Assembly: GCF_000968055.1 (NCBI RefSeq)
Contig: NC_022538.1
Span: forward strand, 1,151,499 to 1,215,498
Reading direction: 5' to 3'
From: Alteracholeplasma palmae J233
Lineage (GTDB): Bacteria > Bacillota_I > Bacilli_A > Acholeplasmatales > Acholeplasmataceae
Length of the DNA: 64,000 nt
Positions 43,325 to 52,162 of the stretch are shown one piece after another. The notes beneath the pieces are model-generated. The model was not told the origin of the DNA. It saw nothing but the letters and a program-made list of their open reading frames with translations, and did no database searches. The position numbers and the translations under genes are program-made. Within the stretch, counting starts at the first letter, position 1. Every line of letters starts with the position of its first letter.

Positions 43325-44173
43325 TCATTTTTCTAGTATACTTATTGCTATTCCTAAAGCTTCTTTTCCTGTATGAATTGCTAATGCTGGGGTTACGTAT
43401 TGAACATCAATTTCAGTAGCATTTGGAAGTTCTTTTTTCATTACTTCTAAAATCTTAGAAATATCTTCATTTGTCTGACTATTGAGTAATGTTACTTCGT
43501 ATTTTTTGCATGTTCCAACAAAGTCTTTTGCAAGTCCAATCATACCAGTAATTGCGTGTTTATAACCACGTGTTTTTTTAACAGTGTAATAAACACCCTT
43601 ATCATTACAACTAATAACTGGTTTAATATTAAGCATAGAAGCGATCGTTGCTGAAACTAGTCCTATTCTTCCACCTTTTTTAAGGTTTTCAAGACTTCCA
43701 ACAGTGAAAAATACTTTTTGATTTTCTAAGTTATCATTAACAGTTTTGACAATCTCATCAAAACTCTTTCCTGCTTTGGCAAGTCTACCAGCTAAAATAG
43801 CGCTATAACCACTACCTAAACTAATATTTTTAGTATCTATGACTTCTATTTTTAAATCATCATATAGTGAAGTCATTTGTTGGATAATATTCATTGTACC
43901 ACTTAAACCTTTTGAAATAGGTATAGCAATTACATGGGTATATCCAAGTGCTTTTATTTCATCTAATTGATCAATAATATCATTAGGCGAAGGAAGTGAT
44001 GTTGTTACTTTAGTTTCTTCTAGTTTAACTAATACCTCATCTAAGGTAATATCTTTTTTATCAGTATATTCTTTTCCATCAATAATAATTCTAAGTGGTA
44101 AGACAAAAATAGGCAAATCTAATTTTTCTAAATTGATATCTGAACCTGAGTCAGATAAAATAGCAATTTTCAT
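43325..44173 (-). CDS. DegV-family fatty-acid-binding protein (FakB-like)
   Basis: 282 residues. N-terminal ILSDSGSDINLEKL, LPLRIIIDGKEYTD, TSLPSPNDI, IPISKGLSGTMNI, and C-terminal GKEALGIAISIL match DegV/FakB proteins, which bind one fatty acid and in several Firmicutes present it to the kinase FakA. No FakA gene is in the window. It overlaps the DUF1836 gene by 4 bases and shares its promoter. Confidence 0.88.
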   Translation of the reverse strand: MKIAILSDSGSDINLEKLDLPIFVLPLRIIIDGKEYTDKKDITLDEVLVKLEETKVTTSLPSPNDIIDQLDEIKALGYTHVIAIPISKGLSGTMNIIQQMTSLYDDLKIEVIDTKNISLGSGYSAILAGRLAKAGKSFDEIVKTVNDNLENQKVFFTVGSLENLKKGGRIGLVSATIASMLNIKPVISCNDKGVYYTVKKTRGYKHAITGMIGLAKDFVGTCKKYEVTLLNSQTNEDISKILEVMKKELPNATEIDVQYVTPALAIHTGKEALGIAISILEK

Positions 44174-44727
44174 TCTTTGTTCTCCTTTGTAATATTGTGT
44201 ATTTCTTTTAATAGGTATTCTGACATCATTTTTGAGGCAAAAGCTAAAGTAGCGGTTTTCATTGGGAGTAAGTTATAATCAATTGGTTGAATAAAATATG
44301 CTTCATCAGGTGTTTTTTCTAATTGTTCAGTCATAACTTTTAAAGCATTTTCTAAAAAATCAATGAATAAATTGTATGCTTTTATTTTACCAAATGTAAG
44401 TTTCATGTGTTGTATACCTCTACTTACAGAAGATAAAGTTGCTACTTGCTTTAGAATAGTAATTGTTATTATAAATGCTATGTGGTCTTTTTGGTATCTT
44501 TTTTTTACTGGTGCCGGCATAAGTTTATTTTTAACATAATTATTAATCATAGAATCAGTTAAGACTTGCTTAGAATTGCTTGATACCGGCTCTATAAACA
44601 CTGCACTAATATTATCATTTACGTATTCTAATACTTGATCAAGATATAAAGAGAGTTCTGGTAAATCTTCCCATCTAGGAAGTCTAATTTCTTTTACACT
44701 CATGGCCCAGTCTTTTATTTCAGTCAA
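44170..44727 (-). CDS. DUF1836-family protein (probable DNA-binding)
   Basis: About 185 residues. The motif LTDSMINNYVKNKLMPAPVKKRYQKDHIAF is characteristic of DUF1836 (shown here by its core only: MINNYVKN and PVKKRYQK) and looks like a MerR-type helix-turn-helix. I place the start at TTG 44727, with GAGGTG 6 bases upstream; the GTG at 44736 is inside that site and ATG 44703 has none. First gene of an operon with degV. A 7-7-7 palindrome overlaps its promoter, so autoregulation is possible. Confidence 0.72.
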   Translation of the reverse strand: MTEIKDWAMSVKEIRLPRWEDLPELSLYLDQVLEYVNDNISAVFIEPVSSNSKQVLTDSMINNYVKNKLMPAPVKKRYQKDHIAFIITITILKQVATLSSVSRGIQHMKLTFGKIKAYNLFIDFLENALKVMTEQLEKTPDEAYFIQPIDYNLLPMKTATLAFASKMMSEYLLKEIHNITKENKE

Positions 44728-44739
44728 TATAATCACCTC

Positions 44740-44760
44740 ATCTAGTTTTCAATACTAGAT
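44740..44760. promoter_or_regulatory. Palindromic operator candidate at the DUF1836-degV promoter
   Basis: ATCTAGT-N7-ACTAGAT, perfect arms, overlapping the -10 hexamer and the expected transcription start. Confidence 0.6.
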
Positions 44761-44784
44761 TATCACATTTTATAGATTTGTCAA
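44757..44784 (-). promoter_or_regulatory. DUF1836-degV promoter
   Basis: Minus strand TTGACA (44779-44784), 16-base spacer, TAATCT (44757-44762) with extended TG. Confidence 0.7.
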
Positions 44785-44833
44785 TTATTTTTATTTATTT
44801 TAGGCCTAAAAATAGCGATAATCTTCATTTTTA

Positions 44834-44880
44834 TAAAAAAAGACTATTTACTAAAATTGAGTAAATAATCTTTATTTTTT
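44834..44880 (-). terminator. Terminator of the YumC-type reductase gene
   Basis: Long stem AAGATTATTTACT / AGTAAATAGTCTT with one mismatch, T-run on both sides. Confidence 0.8.
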
Positions 44881-44881
44881 A

Positions 44882-45853
44882 TTATTCTGTAATAATTGAT
44901 GAAGAATGTTGTGTATTCGTTGTTCTTTCAGGATGTAGGTACTCACTGATAACCCCAATAGCGGTTGCTGCTTCACCCATACCAGTAACAATCATTTTAG
45001 CTTTTCCTTCATAAAAAACACCGTTACCAGCTGCATAAATTCCTTCAAGATTAGTTTCCATTTTACTATTAACATAAATTAAACCTTTTATACCTTCAAT
45101 GCCCCAATCTTCTAACTTAGATTTAGAGCCTAAAAGTCCGTAATTTACTAAAATAGTATGTGCCGGCATTATTAATAATTCTTTAGTCTTTACATCTTCT
45201 AATTCAATACCTGTAACTTTTTTATCACCTAATACTCTTTTAACTACATAAGGAGTATGTGTTTTTCCATTCAATTTAAGATATTGATCCAATGTATCTT
45301 GATGAGCTCTAAATGCATCTCTTCTATGTACTAAATGTACATTTTCAGTGATACTCTTTAATTCAAGTGCCCAATCCACTGCAGAATCTCCACCACCTAA
45401 AACAACTATTTCTTTATCCTTATGATCTTCTAAGTTATCAATATGGTAAATAACACCTTCTAAATGGCTGTTTTCTACATCTAGAGGCATTGGTGTAAAA
45501 CTACCACCGCCGTGAGCAATCAAAATAGTTTTTGTCTGAAATACTTGTTGATTAGTTGTTACTTCGTAATAATCATTTACTCGTTTAACTTCTAATGCTT
45601 CTTGATTTAAATATACAGGTACTTCTTTTTCAAATCTTTTATATTGTTTGATACATTCTTTAACATAATCTTCAGCTTTTATTTTATAAAAGCCAGGTGC
45701 ATCATATATTGGTTTATCTTTATATAAATTAATAGGTTGTCCACCCATATAAGGTAATGATTCAATAACAGCTGCATCTAACTTTCTTAGTCCTGCTAAA
45801 AAGGCAGCATATAATCCAGTTGGTCCAGCACCTATAATAAGTAATTCTAACAT
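44882..45853 (-). CDS. Ferredoxin/flavodoxin-NADP+ reductase, type 2 (YumC-like)
   Basis: About 323 residues. FAD site IIGAGPTGLYAAFLAGLR and NADP site VVLGGGDSAVDWALEL, the latter followed by VHRRDAFRAHQ. It has the thioredoxin-reductase fold but no CxxC between the two sites, which is typical of the YumC group that passes electrons between NADPH and ferredoxin or flavodoxin. Start at ATG 45853 with AGGAGACG upstream. Single gene. Confidence 0.88.
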   Translation of the reverse strand: MLELLIIGAGPTGLYAAFLAGLRKLDAAVIESLPYMGGQPINLYKDKPIYDAPGFYKIKAEDYVKECIKQYKRFEKEVPVYLNQEALEVKRVNDYYEVTTNQQVFQTKTILIAHGGGSFTPMPLDVENSHLEGVIYHIDNLEDHKDKEIVVLGGGDSAVDWALELKSITENVHLVHRRDAFRAHQDTLDQYLKLNGKTHTPYVVKRVLGDKKVTGIELEDVKTKELLIMPAHTILVNYGLLGSKSKLEDWGIEGIKGLIYVNSKMETNLEGIYAAGNGVFYEGKAKMIVTGMGEAATAIGVISEYLHPERTTNTQHSSSIITE

Positions 45854-45882
45854 TTTTTCACGTCTCCTTGTATGCCTTAATA

Positions 45883-45891
45883 AGTATAGCA
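45883..45891 (-). promoter_or_regulatory. YumC-type gene extended -10 promoter
   Basis: Minus strand TGCTATACT, 30 bases before the ATG. Confidence 0.5.
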
Positions 45892-45936
45892 TATTAGAAA
45901 GTTTTTTTTATTATCTATGCTTTAAAATTATATTTT

Positions 45937-46467
45937 TTATAAATAAGCAATTTCTTCAGGAATTTTACGATATAAAACGTATGCTAATATAATCTTAATA
46001 AAATCTACTACCATGTAAGGTGTAAAGTATAAAAGGGCATCCATATAAGACATCTTCGTATAGATTGAAAAATAGATTGTAGAAAGTGGATAGACTAAGA
46101 CAATACTTACAAGGGTTGCTACTAATATATCATAGAAAATATTTTTAGTTTTAGATTTTAAGAGTGCAATTAAAAAAGCAACCACTGGAAATAAATATAA
46201 AAATCCAGCAGTAGGTCCTACAAAAGGAGCTATTCCTCCTACTTTATTACTAAATATAGGTAGACCAATTAATCCTAAAACAAGGTATGTTATAACACAT
46301 AAAAATGCATCTGTTGGCTTAAGTAAAAAACCAATTAAAACAATCACAGCTGTCTGTAATGTAAATGCAATTCCTACAACCGGCACTTGAAAAGGAGGCA
46401 ATAAGTAGGCACTAACAGATAACAAAGCCGTTAAAAGTGCAACTTTTGAGAGTCTATACAATGTCAT
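45937..46467 (-). CDS. bioY: Biotin transporter BioY
   Basis: 176 residues with six helices, the S-component of an ECF-type biotin importer. Family pattern: ALLTALLSVSAYL, then VGIAFTLQTAVIVLIG, TYLVLGLIGLPIFS, GPTAGFLYLFPVVAF. It overlaps birA by 14 bases and is the last gene of the FASII operon, so biotin uptake is tied to the biotin-dependent carboxylase. No ECF A/T genes are nearby; BioY may act alone or with shared subunits. Confidence 0.92.
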   Translation of the reverse strand: MTLYRLSKVALLTALLSVSAYLLPPFQVPVVGIAFTLQTAVIVLIGFLLKPTDAFLCVITYLVLGLIGLPIFSNKVGGIAPFVGPTAGFLYLFPVVAFLIALLKSKTKNIFYDILVATLVSIVLVYPLSTIYFSIYTKMSYMDALLYFTPYMVVDFIKIILAYVLYRKIPEEIAYL

Positions 46468-46999
46468 ATTGAGTTATTAACTCCTTTATTATTTTTTTAA
46501 ATATTGAATTAATCTGATATTGTAAATTTGTTAAAAGTCTAAAAGAGGTTGCCTTGGTTTCAATAAAATCAACTTGGTTTATATTTAAGCCAATTCCGAT
46601 AATCATATATGTAAAAGCATTTTTTTCAACAAGTGTTTCAATTAAAATGCCACATAATTTCTTATTTTCTACATAAATATCATTAGGTTCTTTAAATCTA
46701 GCTATAATATCAAACTGCTTGATTGTTTCTAGTAAACTTCTTGTAATCCAGTTTTTAATTTTTTCCATTTTATCTAATGTGACTTTTTTTAAAAGAAGAG
46801 AAAACGTTAAGTTTTCTCCTATTTTAGATTCCCATTTCCTATCAAATTGACCCTTTCCTTTTGTTTGAAAATTAGCTTTAACAATCGTAAAACTAACTTC
46901 TTTTAGGTAATTTCTTTTTAAATAGTCATTTGTAGAATCTATCTCATTAAATTCTTTTATTCTAAGCTTAATTGATTGCAAAAGATATCGTTGCCTCAC
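46454..46999 (-). CDS. birA: Biotin-protein ligase (single-domain BirA)
   Basis: At most 181 residues; attaches biotin to AccB. Catalytic pieces: FNEIDSTNDYL, TKGKGQFDRKW (biotin loop), KEPNDIYVENKKLCGILIE and IGIGLNIN. There is no N-terminal helix-turn-helix, so it is an enzyme only and not a repressor. The start is uncertain: GTG 46999 is the limit, while TTG 46981 gives a more usual N-terminus. It overlaps the 3' end of fabZ. Confidence 0.88.
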   Translation of the reverse strand: MRQRYLLQSIKLRIKEFNEIDSTNDYLKRNYLKEVSFTIVKANFQTKGKGQFDRKWESKIGENLTFSLLLKKVTLDKMEKIKNWITRSLLETIKQFDIIARFKEPNDIYVENKKLCGILIETLVEKNAFTYMIIGIGLNINQVDFIETKATSFRLLTNLQYQINSIFKKIIKELITQYDIV

Positions 47000-47390
47000 A
47001 TACTAAATTTTCTCCAACGTAAGCCTTAGCAGCACCAACCCCAAAACTTCCTCTTAATTTAATTAATTCACATTCTAGCCTTAATTCATCACCAGGTAGT
47101 ACGCTTTTTCTAAATTTAGCTTCTTTAATTCCAGCAAAAAAAGCAATTTTTCCCTTATACTCTTCTTTAGATAATAAGATTACTGCACCTACCTGAGCAA
47201 GCGATTCAATAATTAAAACACCTGGCATAACTGGAAGTTCAGGGAAATGACCTTTAAAATAAAATTCATCTTTAGTAAGCCTTTTAATGCCAACAGCTCT
47301 TGTTCCTTCTAATTCTATAATTTCATCTATTAATAAAAATGGATCTCTATGTGGTATTATTTTCTTTATTTCTTCTTGATTTAAAGTCAT
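46968..47390 (-). CDS. fabZ: 3-hydroxyacyl-ACP dehydratase FabZ
   Basis: About 140 residues, hot-dog fold. IIPHRDPFLLIDEI, then the catalytic GHFPELPVMPGVLIIESLAQ with His and Glu. Removes water in each elongation cycle. Start at ATG 47390 (GGGAGG 7 bases upstream), sharing one base with the fabF stop (TAATG). Confidence 0.95.
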   Translation of the reverse strand: MTLNQEEIKKIIPHRDPFLLIDEIIELEGTRAVGIKRLTKDEFYFKGHFPELPVMPGVLIIESLAQVGAVILLSKEEYKGKIAFFAGIKEAKFRKSVLPGDELRLECELIKLRGSFGVGAAKAYVGENLVCEATISFAIN

Positions 47391-48637
47391 TAGTTTTCCT
47401 CCCATTTTTTAAAAATTAAAACTGCATTGTGTCCACCAAACCCAAGATTTGTATTCATTGCATATTTAATATCTTTTTTTACACTTTGGTTAGGGGTGTA
47501 GTTTAGATCACACTCTAAAGCTTTAACTTTATAGTTGATTGTTGGTGGAATTATCCCTTGTTCTAAACTTTTTAGACATACAATTGACTCAACTGCTCCG
47601 GTTGCCCCTAGCATATGACCTGTCATAGATTTAGTAGAGCTTATATTAACATTGTATGCATGTTCTTTTAAAGCTTGTTTAAAGCCTTGTGTTTCAAGTT
47701 TATCATTTAGATATGTTGAGGTTCCATGAGCATTAATATATCCAATTTCTTCTTTTTTAATACCTGCATCTAAAATAGCAAACTCAATTGCCTTTGTAAT
47801 ACCAGATGCTGTTTCATCTGGTGCAGTCATATGAAAAGCATCAGACGTTGTGCCATAACCAACAACTTCACCATAAATTTTAGCATTTCTTTTTAAGGCA
47901 TGTTCATAGGATTCTAATATTACAATACCTGAACCTTCTCCCATGATAAATCCGCTACGTTCTTCATCAAATGGGATAGAAGCTCTATTCACATCTTCTG
48001 ATGTACCAAGGGCTCTTAAAGATAGAAAGCCTCCAATCCCAACTTCATTAATAGAAGCTTCGGCTCCACCTGCTAAAGCAAGATCTAAATAACCATGTTG
48101 AATACTTCTAAATGCTTCACCGATTGCATTCGTAGAAGCACTACATGCAGTAATAATTGGCAAACTTGGTCCTTTAAGTCCTAATTTAATAGATATCATT
48201 CCAGCTGTCATGTTAGCAATCGAATTAGGTATAAAGAAAGGTGATAATCTTGTAGGATCATTTTTTTCAGTTACTTTTTTAATTTCATCTGAAATTGTTG
48301 TTAGACCACCAATACCACTACTTACATAAGTCCCAAAGCGATATGGATCGTAATCATTTTCTGTTAGACCTGCATTTTTATAAGCTTGAACTGCCGCAAT
48401 CGTTCCTAATAACATAACCCTATCAGCTCTTTTGATTTCTCTTTTGTCAAAGTAATCTTCTAAGTTAAAATTTTTAAGTTCTCCTGCAAGTTTAGCTTTA
48501 AATTTAGTCGTGTCAAAAGACTTAATAAAATCAATTCCATTAACACCATTGACTAAGTTAGTAAATGTTTCTTCTACATTATGCCCTACAGGGGTTAAAG
48601 CACCCATTCCTGTAATAACTACTCTTTTTCTTTCCAT
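47390..48637 (-). CDS. fabF: 3-oxoacyl-ACP synthase II (FabF)
   Basis: 415 residues, thiolase fold, condensing enzyme of chain elongation. Catalytic Cys C165 in TACSASTNA; the two His lie in NAHGTSTYLND and TKSMTGHMLGATGA. N-terminal RVVITGMGALTPVG. Full length. Follows fabG by 8 bases. Confidence 0.96.
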   Translation of the reverse strand: MERKRVVITGMGALTPVGHNVEETFTNLVNGVNGIDFIKSFDTTKFKAKLAGELKNFNLEDYFDKREIKRADRVMLLGTIAAVQAYKNAGLTENDYDPYRFGTYVSSGIGGLTTISDEIKKVTEKNDPTRLSPFFIPNSIANMTAGMISIKLGLKGPSLPIITACSASTNAIGEAFRSIQHGYLDLALAGGAEASINEVGIGGFLSLRALGTSEDVNRASIPFDEERSGFIMGEGSGIVILESYEHALKRNAKIYGEVVGYGTTSDAFHMTAPDETASGITKAIEFAILDAGIKKEEIGYINAHGTSTYLNDKLETQGFKQALKEHAYNVNISSTKSMTGHMLGATGAVESIVCLKSLEQGIIPPTINYKVKALECDLNYTPNQSVKKDIKYAMNTNLGFGGHNAVLIFKKWEEN

Positions 48638-48645
48638 TCTTTCAC

Positions 48646-49386
48646 CTACATCGCTAATCCGCCATCAATGCTGATGACTTGTCCTGTAATATATGAAGCA
48701 TCTGGACTAGCTAAAAAGGCTACTGCATTAGCAATATCTTCAGCATGTCCTAATTTTTTCAAAGGGATTTGTTCTAATACGTTATTAATAATTGTCTCAG
48801 GTAGTTTGTCTGTCATTTGAGTTTGGATAAATCCTGGAGCAACCGCATTAACTGTAACACTTCTTGATGCTAATTCTCTTGCCAAAGTTTTTGTAATTCC
48901 TATGACACCAGCTTTTGCCGCACTGTAGTTAGATTGTCCTGCATTACCCATAATGCCTGTTACAGAAGAAATATTGATAATTCTTCCATATCCTGATTTT
49001 AGTAAAACCTTTGATACATGTCTACAAACATTCCAAACACCTTTTAAGTTAGTTGAGATAACTCTATCAAATTGTTCTTCTTGCATACGTAGTATTAATG
49101 CATCATCTGTGATTCCAGCATTATTGACTACAATATTTAGATTTCCTAGTTTTGTAACAACCTCTTTTACCATTTGTTCTACTTCTTGATATTTACTTAC
49201 ATCTGCTTTTATTGCTATCACTCTAACATTAAATGCTTCTAGTTCTTTAACTACGGATGCTGCTTGTTCATCGCCTACATAATAGTTAAGTGCTATATCA
49301 TAACCAGATATTGCTAATTTGTGGGCAATAGCTTTTCCAATTCCAGTTGTACCACCTGTTATTAACGCAACTTTTTTATCACTCAT
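48646..49386 (-). CDS. fabG: 3-oxoacyl-ACP reductase FabG
   Basis: 246 residues, short-chain dehydrogenase. NADPH site TGGTTGIGKAIAHKLA, NNAGIT, catalytic Ser in INISSVTG and the YSAAK Tyr-Lys pair. C-terminal ITGQVISIDGGLAM is typical of FabG. Confidence 0.96.
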   Translation of the reverse strand: MSDKKVALITGGTTGIGKAIAHKLAISGYDIALNYYVGDEQAASVVKELEAFNVRVIAIKADVSKYQEVEQMVKEVVTKLGNLNIVVNNAGITDDALILRMQEEQFDRVISTNLKGVWNVCRHVSKVLLKSGYGRIINISSVTGIMGNAGQSNYSAAKAGVIGITKTLARELASRSVTVNAVAPGFIQTQMTDKLPETIINNVLEQIPLKKLGHAEDIANAVAFLASPDASYITGQVISIDGGLAM

Positions 49387-49390
49387 TTTA

Positions 49391-50293
49391 TCATCCTCTC
49401 AAATTTATAAAATCTTCGATTTTTTCTATATTGTTAACCATCACTTCTGGATAATTTTTCTTTATTAATTGACTTAAAACTGTTCCAGGTCCCATTTCAA
49501 TGAAATGTGTGTATCCATCTTTAATCATTTGTTCTATGCTTTGATAAAAATATACTGGACTTTGAATTTGTTCTTCTAATCTTTCAAGTAATTCATTTTG
49601 ATTTAAAGGCATAGCAGTTGTATTAAGATAGACACTTTTTGTCGTAGTTATTTGCGGTATTCTGCTTAAATATTCTTTCAACTCTTTACCTGCTTGTTTC
49701 ATAAGTGGAGAATGGAAAGCACCTGATACATTAAGTGTAATGACTCTTTTCGCTCCTGCTTCTTTTAACTTTTGTGAGGCTAATTCAATTGCATCATAAG
49801 TTCCACTAATCACTATTTGGTTTTTTGAATTATAATTTGCAATTACTAATACTTCATTTAATTGTTCTGATATGGAATCACAAATATTTTTAATAATAGT
49901 TTCATCCAAATTGATGACAGCTGCCATTTTTCCTTTATTTCCTACTGAAGCTTTTTGCATAAGTTCTGATCTTTTTTTAACAATTTTTAAAATAGTTTCA
50001 AAATCATAAATACCTGATGCATATAAAGCAACATATTCACCTAAACTAAATCCTAAAAAAGCATCAGCATCTATATATGCTTTACATTTATCATAAATTG
50101 CAATACTCACTAAGGCAATCATTGGTTGTGTGTAATAGGTATCATTGAGTTCATTATTTTTATTTTCTAGAATCTCTAAAACATCATATCCTAAAACCTT
50201 ATTAGCTATTTCTACCATATGAGATGTTAAAAATTCTTTTCCCATATTAGTAAATTGACTTCCTTGACCAGAAAAAACAATAGCCTTTTTCAT
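49391..50293 (-). CDS. fabD: Malonyl-CoA:ACP transacylase FabD
   Basis: 300 residues. N-terminal VFSGQGSQFTNMGKEF, catalytic Ser in FLGFSLGEYVAL, GAFHSPLM with the catalytic His, and GPGTVLSQLIKK at the end. Loads malonyl groups onto AcpP. Overlaps fabK by 4 bases (ATGA). Confidence 0.95.
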   Translation of the reverse strand: MKKAIVFSGQGSQFTNMGKEFLTSHMVEIANKVLGYDVLEILENKNNELNDTYYTQPMIALVSIAIYDKCKAYIDADAFLGFSLGEYVALYASGIYDFETILKIVKKRSELMQKASVGNKGKMAAVINLDETIIKNICDSISEQLNEVLVIANYNSKNQIVISGTYDAIELASQKLKEAGAKRVITLNVSGAFHSPLMKQAGKELKEYLSRIPQITTTKSVYLNTTAMPLNQNELLERLEEQIQSPVYFYQSIEQMIKDGYTHFIEMGPGTVLSQLIKKNYPEVMVNNIEKIEDFINLRG

Positions 50294-51222
50294 AGTACTT
50301 GAAGTTCCTTTTGGTATTTATTAACACCTTCAAATAATTCTTCTAATACTTGTTTAACTGGTTTAATTTCTTTTACTAATCCTGAAATTTGTCCAGCCAT
50401 AAATGAACCATTATCAACATCGCCTTCAAAAACTGCCTTTCTTAAAGACCCTAAGGTTTTAGTTTCAAGTTCTTCTAAGCTAGCCCCTTCGTGAGTCATC
50501 TTTAAGTATTCTACGGCCATTTTATTTTTTAATACTCTAACAGGCGCTCCTGTGTTTCTTCCTGTAACAACTGTTTCAGTATCTCTTGCGGCTACTACTT
50601 TTAGTTTATAGTTTAAATGTACTGGGCATTCTTCTGTTGCAAGTAAAACTGTTCCTAATTGAACACCTTTAGCTCCTAGTGCAAAAGCAGCCAATACGCC
50701 TCTTTTATCTGCAATACCACCAGCAGCTATCACTGGTATAGTAACTGCATCAGCTACTTGTGGAATTAAAGCCATCGTCGTTAATTCTCCAATGTGTCCG
50801 CCTGCTTCAGTTCCTTCTGCAACAACTGCATCAGCACCAGCTCTTTGCATTCTAACTGCAAGGGCTACTGATGGAACAACTGGAATTACTATCATTCCTG
50901 CATTTTTCCATGCTTCCATATAAATACCTGGACTACCTGCACCTGTTGTAATAATTTTAACGCCTTCTTCAATTACCATTTGAGCAATATCTTTAGCATG
51001 TGGACTCATGAGCATGATATTTACTCCAAAAGGTTTTGATGTTAATTGTTTACATTTTCTAATTTCTTCTCTTACCCAATTAACATCATTTCCTCCTGAA
51101 CCTATTAAACCTAGTCCACCTGCATTAGAAACAGCTGAAGCCAATTGTGCAGTAGCAATATTTGCCATTCCACCTTGAATAACTGGATATTTAATATTAA
51201 GTAATTCTGCTATATTTTTCAT
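50290..51222 (-). CDS. fabK: Enoyl-ACP reductase II (FabK)
   Basis: 310 residues, FMN-dependent TIM barrel of the nitronate-monooxygenase/FabK family. Begins with LLNIKYPVIQGGMANIATAQ; contains GGLGLIGSGG, ADAVVAEGTEAGGHIG and VIAAGGIADKRG. Catalyses the last step of each cycle, replacing FabI, which is absent here. Its place within the fab cluster favours FabK over nitronate monooxygenase. Confidence 0.95.
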   Translation of the reverse strand: MKNIAELLNIKYPVIQGGMANIATAQLASAVSNAGGLGLIGSGGNDVNWVREEIRKCKQLTSKPFGVNIMLMSPHAKDIAQMVIEEGVKIITTGAGSPGIYMEAWKNAGMIVIPVVPSVALAVRMQRAGADAVVAEGTEAGGHIGELTTMALIPQVADAVTIPVIAAGGIADKRGVLAAFALGAKGVQLGTVLLATEECPVHLNYKLKVVAARDTETVVTGRNTGAPVRVLKNKMAVEYLKMTHEGASLEELETKTLGSLRKAVFEGDVDNGSFMAGQISGLVKEIKPVKQVLEELFEGVNKYQKELQVL

Positions 51223-51232
51223 TTAATTTCTC

Positions 51233-52162
51233 CTAAATATCAATAATTGCTGATCCCCATGTAAACCCTCCACCAAAGCCAACTAATAAGACTTTCTTAC
51301 TAGTTTTTTGAGTATCCTTGTATTCTGAAAGTGCAATGGGTATGCTTGCTGCTGAAGTGTTTCCATATTTATCAATATTGATAAAAACTTTATCTATATC
51401 AATTTTCATGATTTTTACTACATGATCAATGATTCTTTTATTTGCTTGATGGAAAATAATACCATCAATATCATCTATTTCTAGTTTAGCATATTCTAAT
51501 ACTTTATTAATAGCAACAGGTATCATTTGAACTGCAAATTGATATACTTTTTTTCCGTCCATTTTTAGATAACGAGAAGCATATAAGATATCTTCTGTAT
51601 CACCTTTTGAGTCACTATAGAAATATACTTCATTTTTAGGTTCATTTGTTCCTTCTATAATCATAGCACCTGCGCCATCACCAAATAAAATACATGTGTT
51701 TCTATCAGTATAATCAATAATTTGACTCATCTTTTCACTACCTATGACAAGTGCTGTTTTAAATTTACCGGTTACTAATAAGTTACTAGCTATTTCTAAA
51801 GCATAAACAAATCCAGTACATGCAGCATTAATATCAAACGCCATGATTTGTTTATCATTTAATCCAAGTCTTGCTTGAACCAAATTCGCAATAGATGGGT
51901 TTCTATTATCATTGCTCATGGTAGCAACTACAATTAAATCTATTTTTTCTTTATCATAATTAGATTTAGTTATAGCATCTAATGCTGCTTTATATGCTAA
52001 ATCTATATTTTTTTCTGTCTTAGCAATTCTTCGTTCGATTATTCCTGTTCTAGTTTGAATCCATTCATCTGATGTTTCTACTATTTGTTCTAAATCTTTA
52101 TTTGTTAGTATATCTTCTGGGACATACTTTCCTGTTGATACTACCTTGATTCTAGGATTCAT
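51233..52162 (-). CDS. fabH: 3-oxoacyl-ACP synthase III (FabH)
   Basis: 309 residues, first condensation of acyl-CoA with malonyl-ACP. Catalytic Cys in DINAACTGFVYAL; His in FHQANKRIID; Asn in KYGNTSAASIP; C-terminal GFGGGFTWGS. N-terminal GKYVPEDILTN and TGIIERR. Overlaps accA by 4 bases. Confidence 0.95.
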   Translation of the reverse strand: MNPRIKVVSTGKYVPEDILTNKDLEQIVETSDEWIQTRTGIIERRIAKTEKNIDLAYKAALDAITKSNYDKEKIDLIVVATMSNDNRNPSIANLVQARLGLNDKQIMAFDINAACTGFVYALEIASNLLVTGKFKTALVIGSEKMSQIIDYTDRNTCILFGDGAGAMIIEGTNEPKNEVYFYSDSKGDTEDILYASRYLKMDGKKVYQFAVQMIPVAINKVLEYAKLEIDDIDGIIFHQANKRIIDHVVKIMKIDIDKVFINIDKYGNTSAASIPIALSEYKDTQKTSKKVLLVGFGGGFTWGSAIIDI

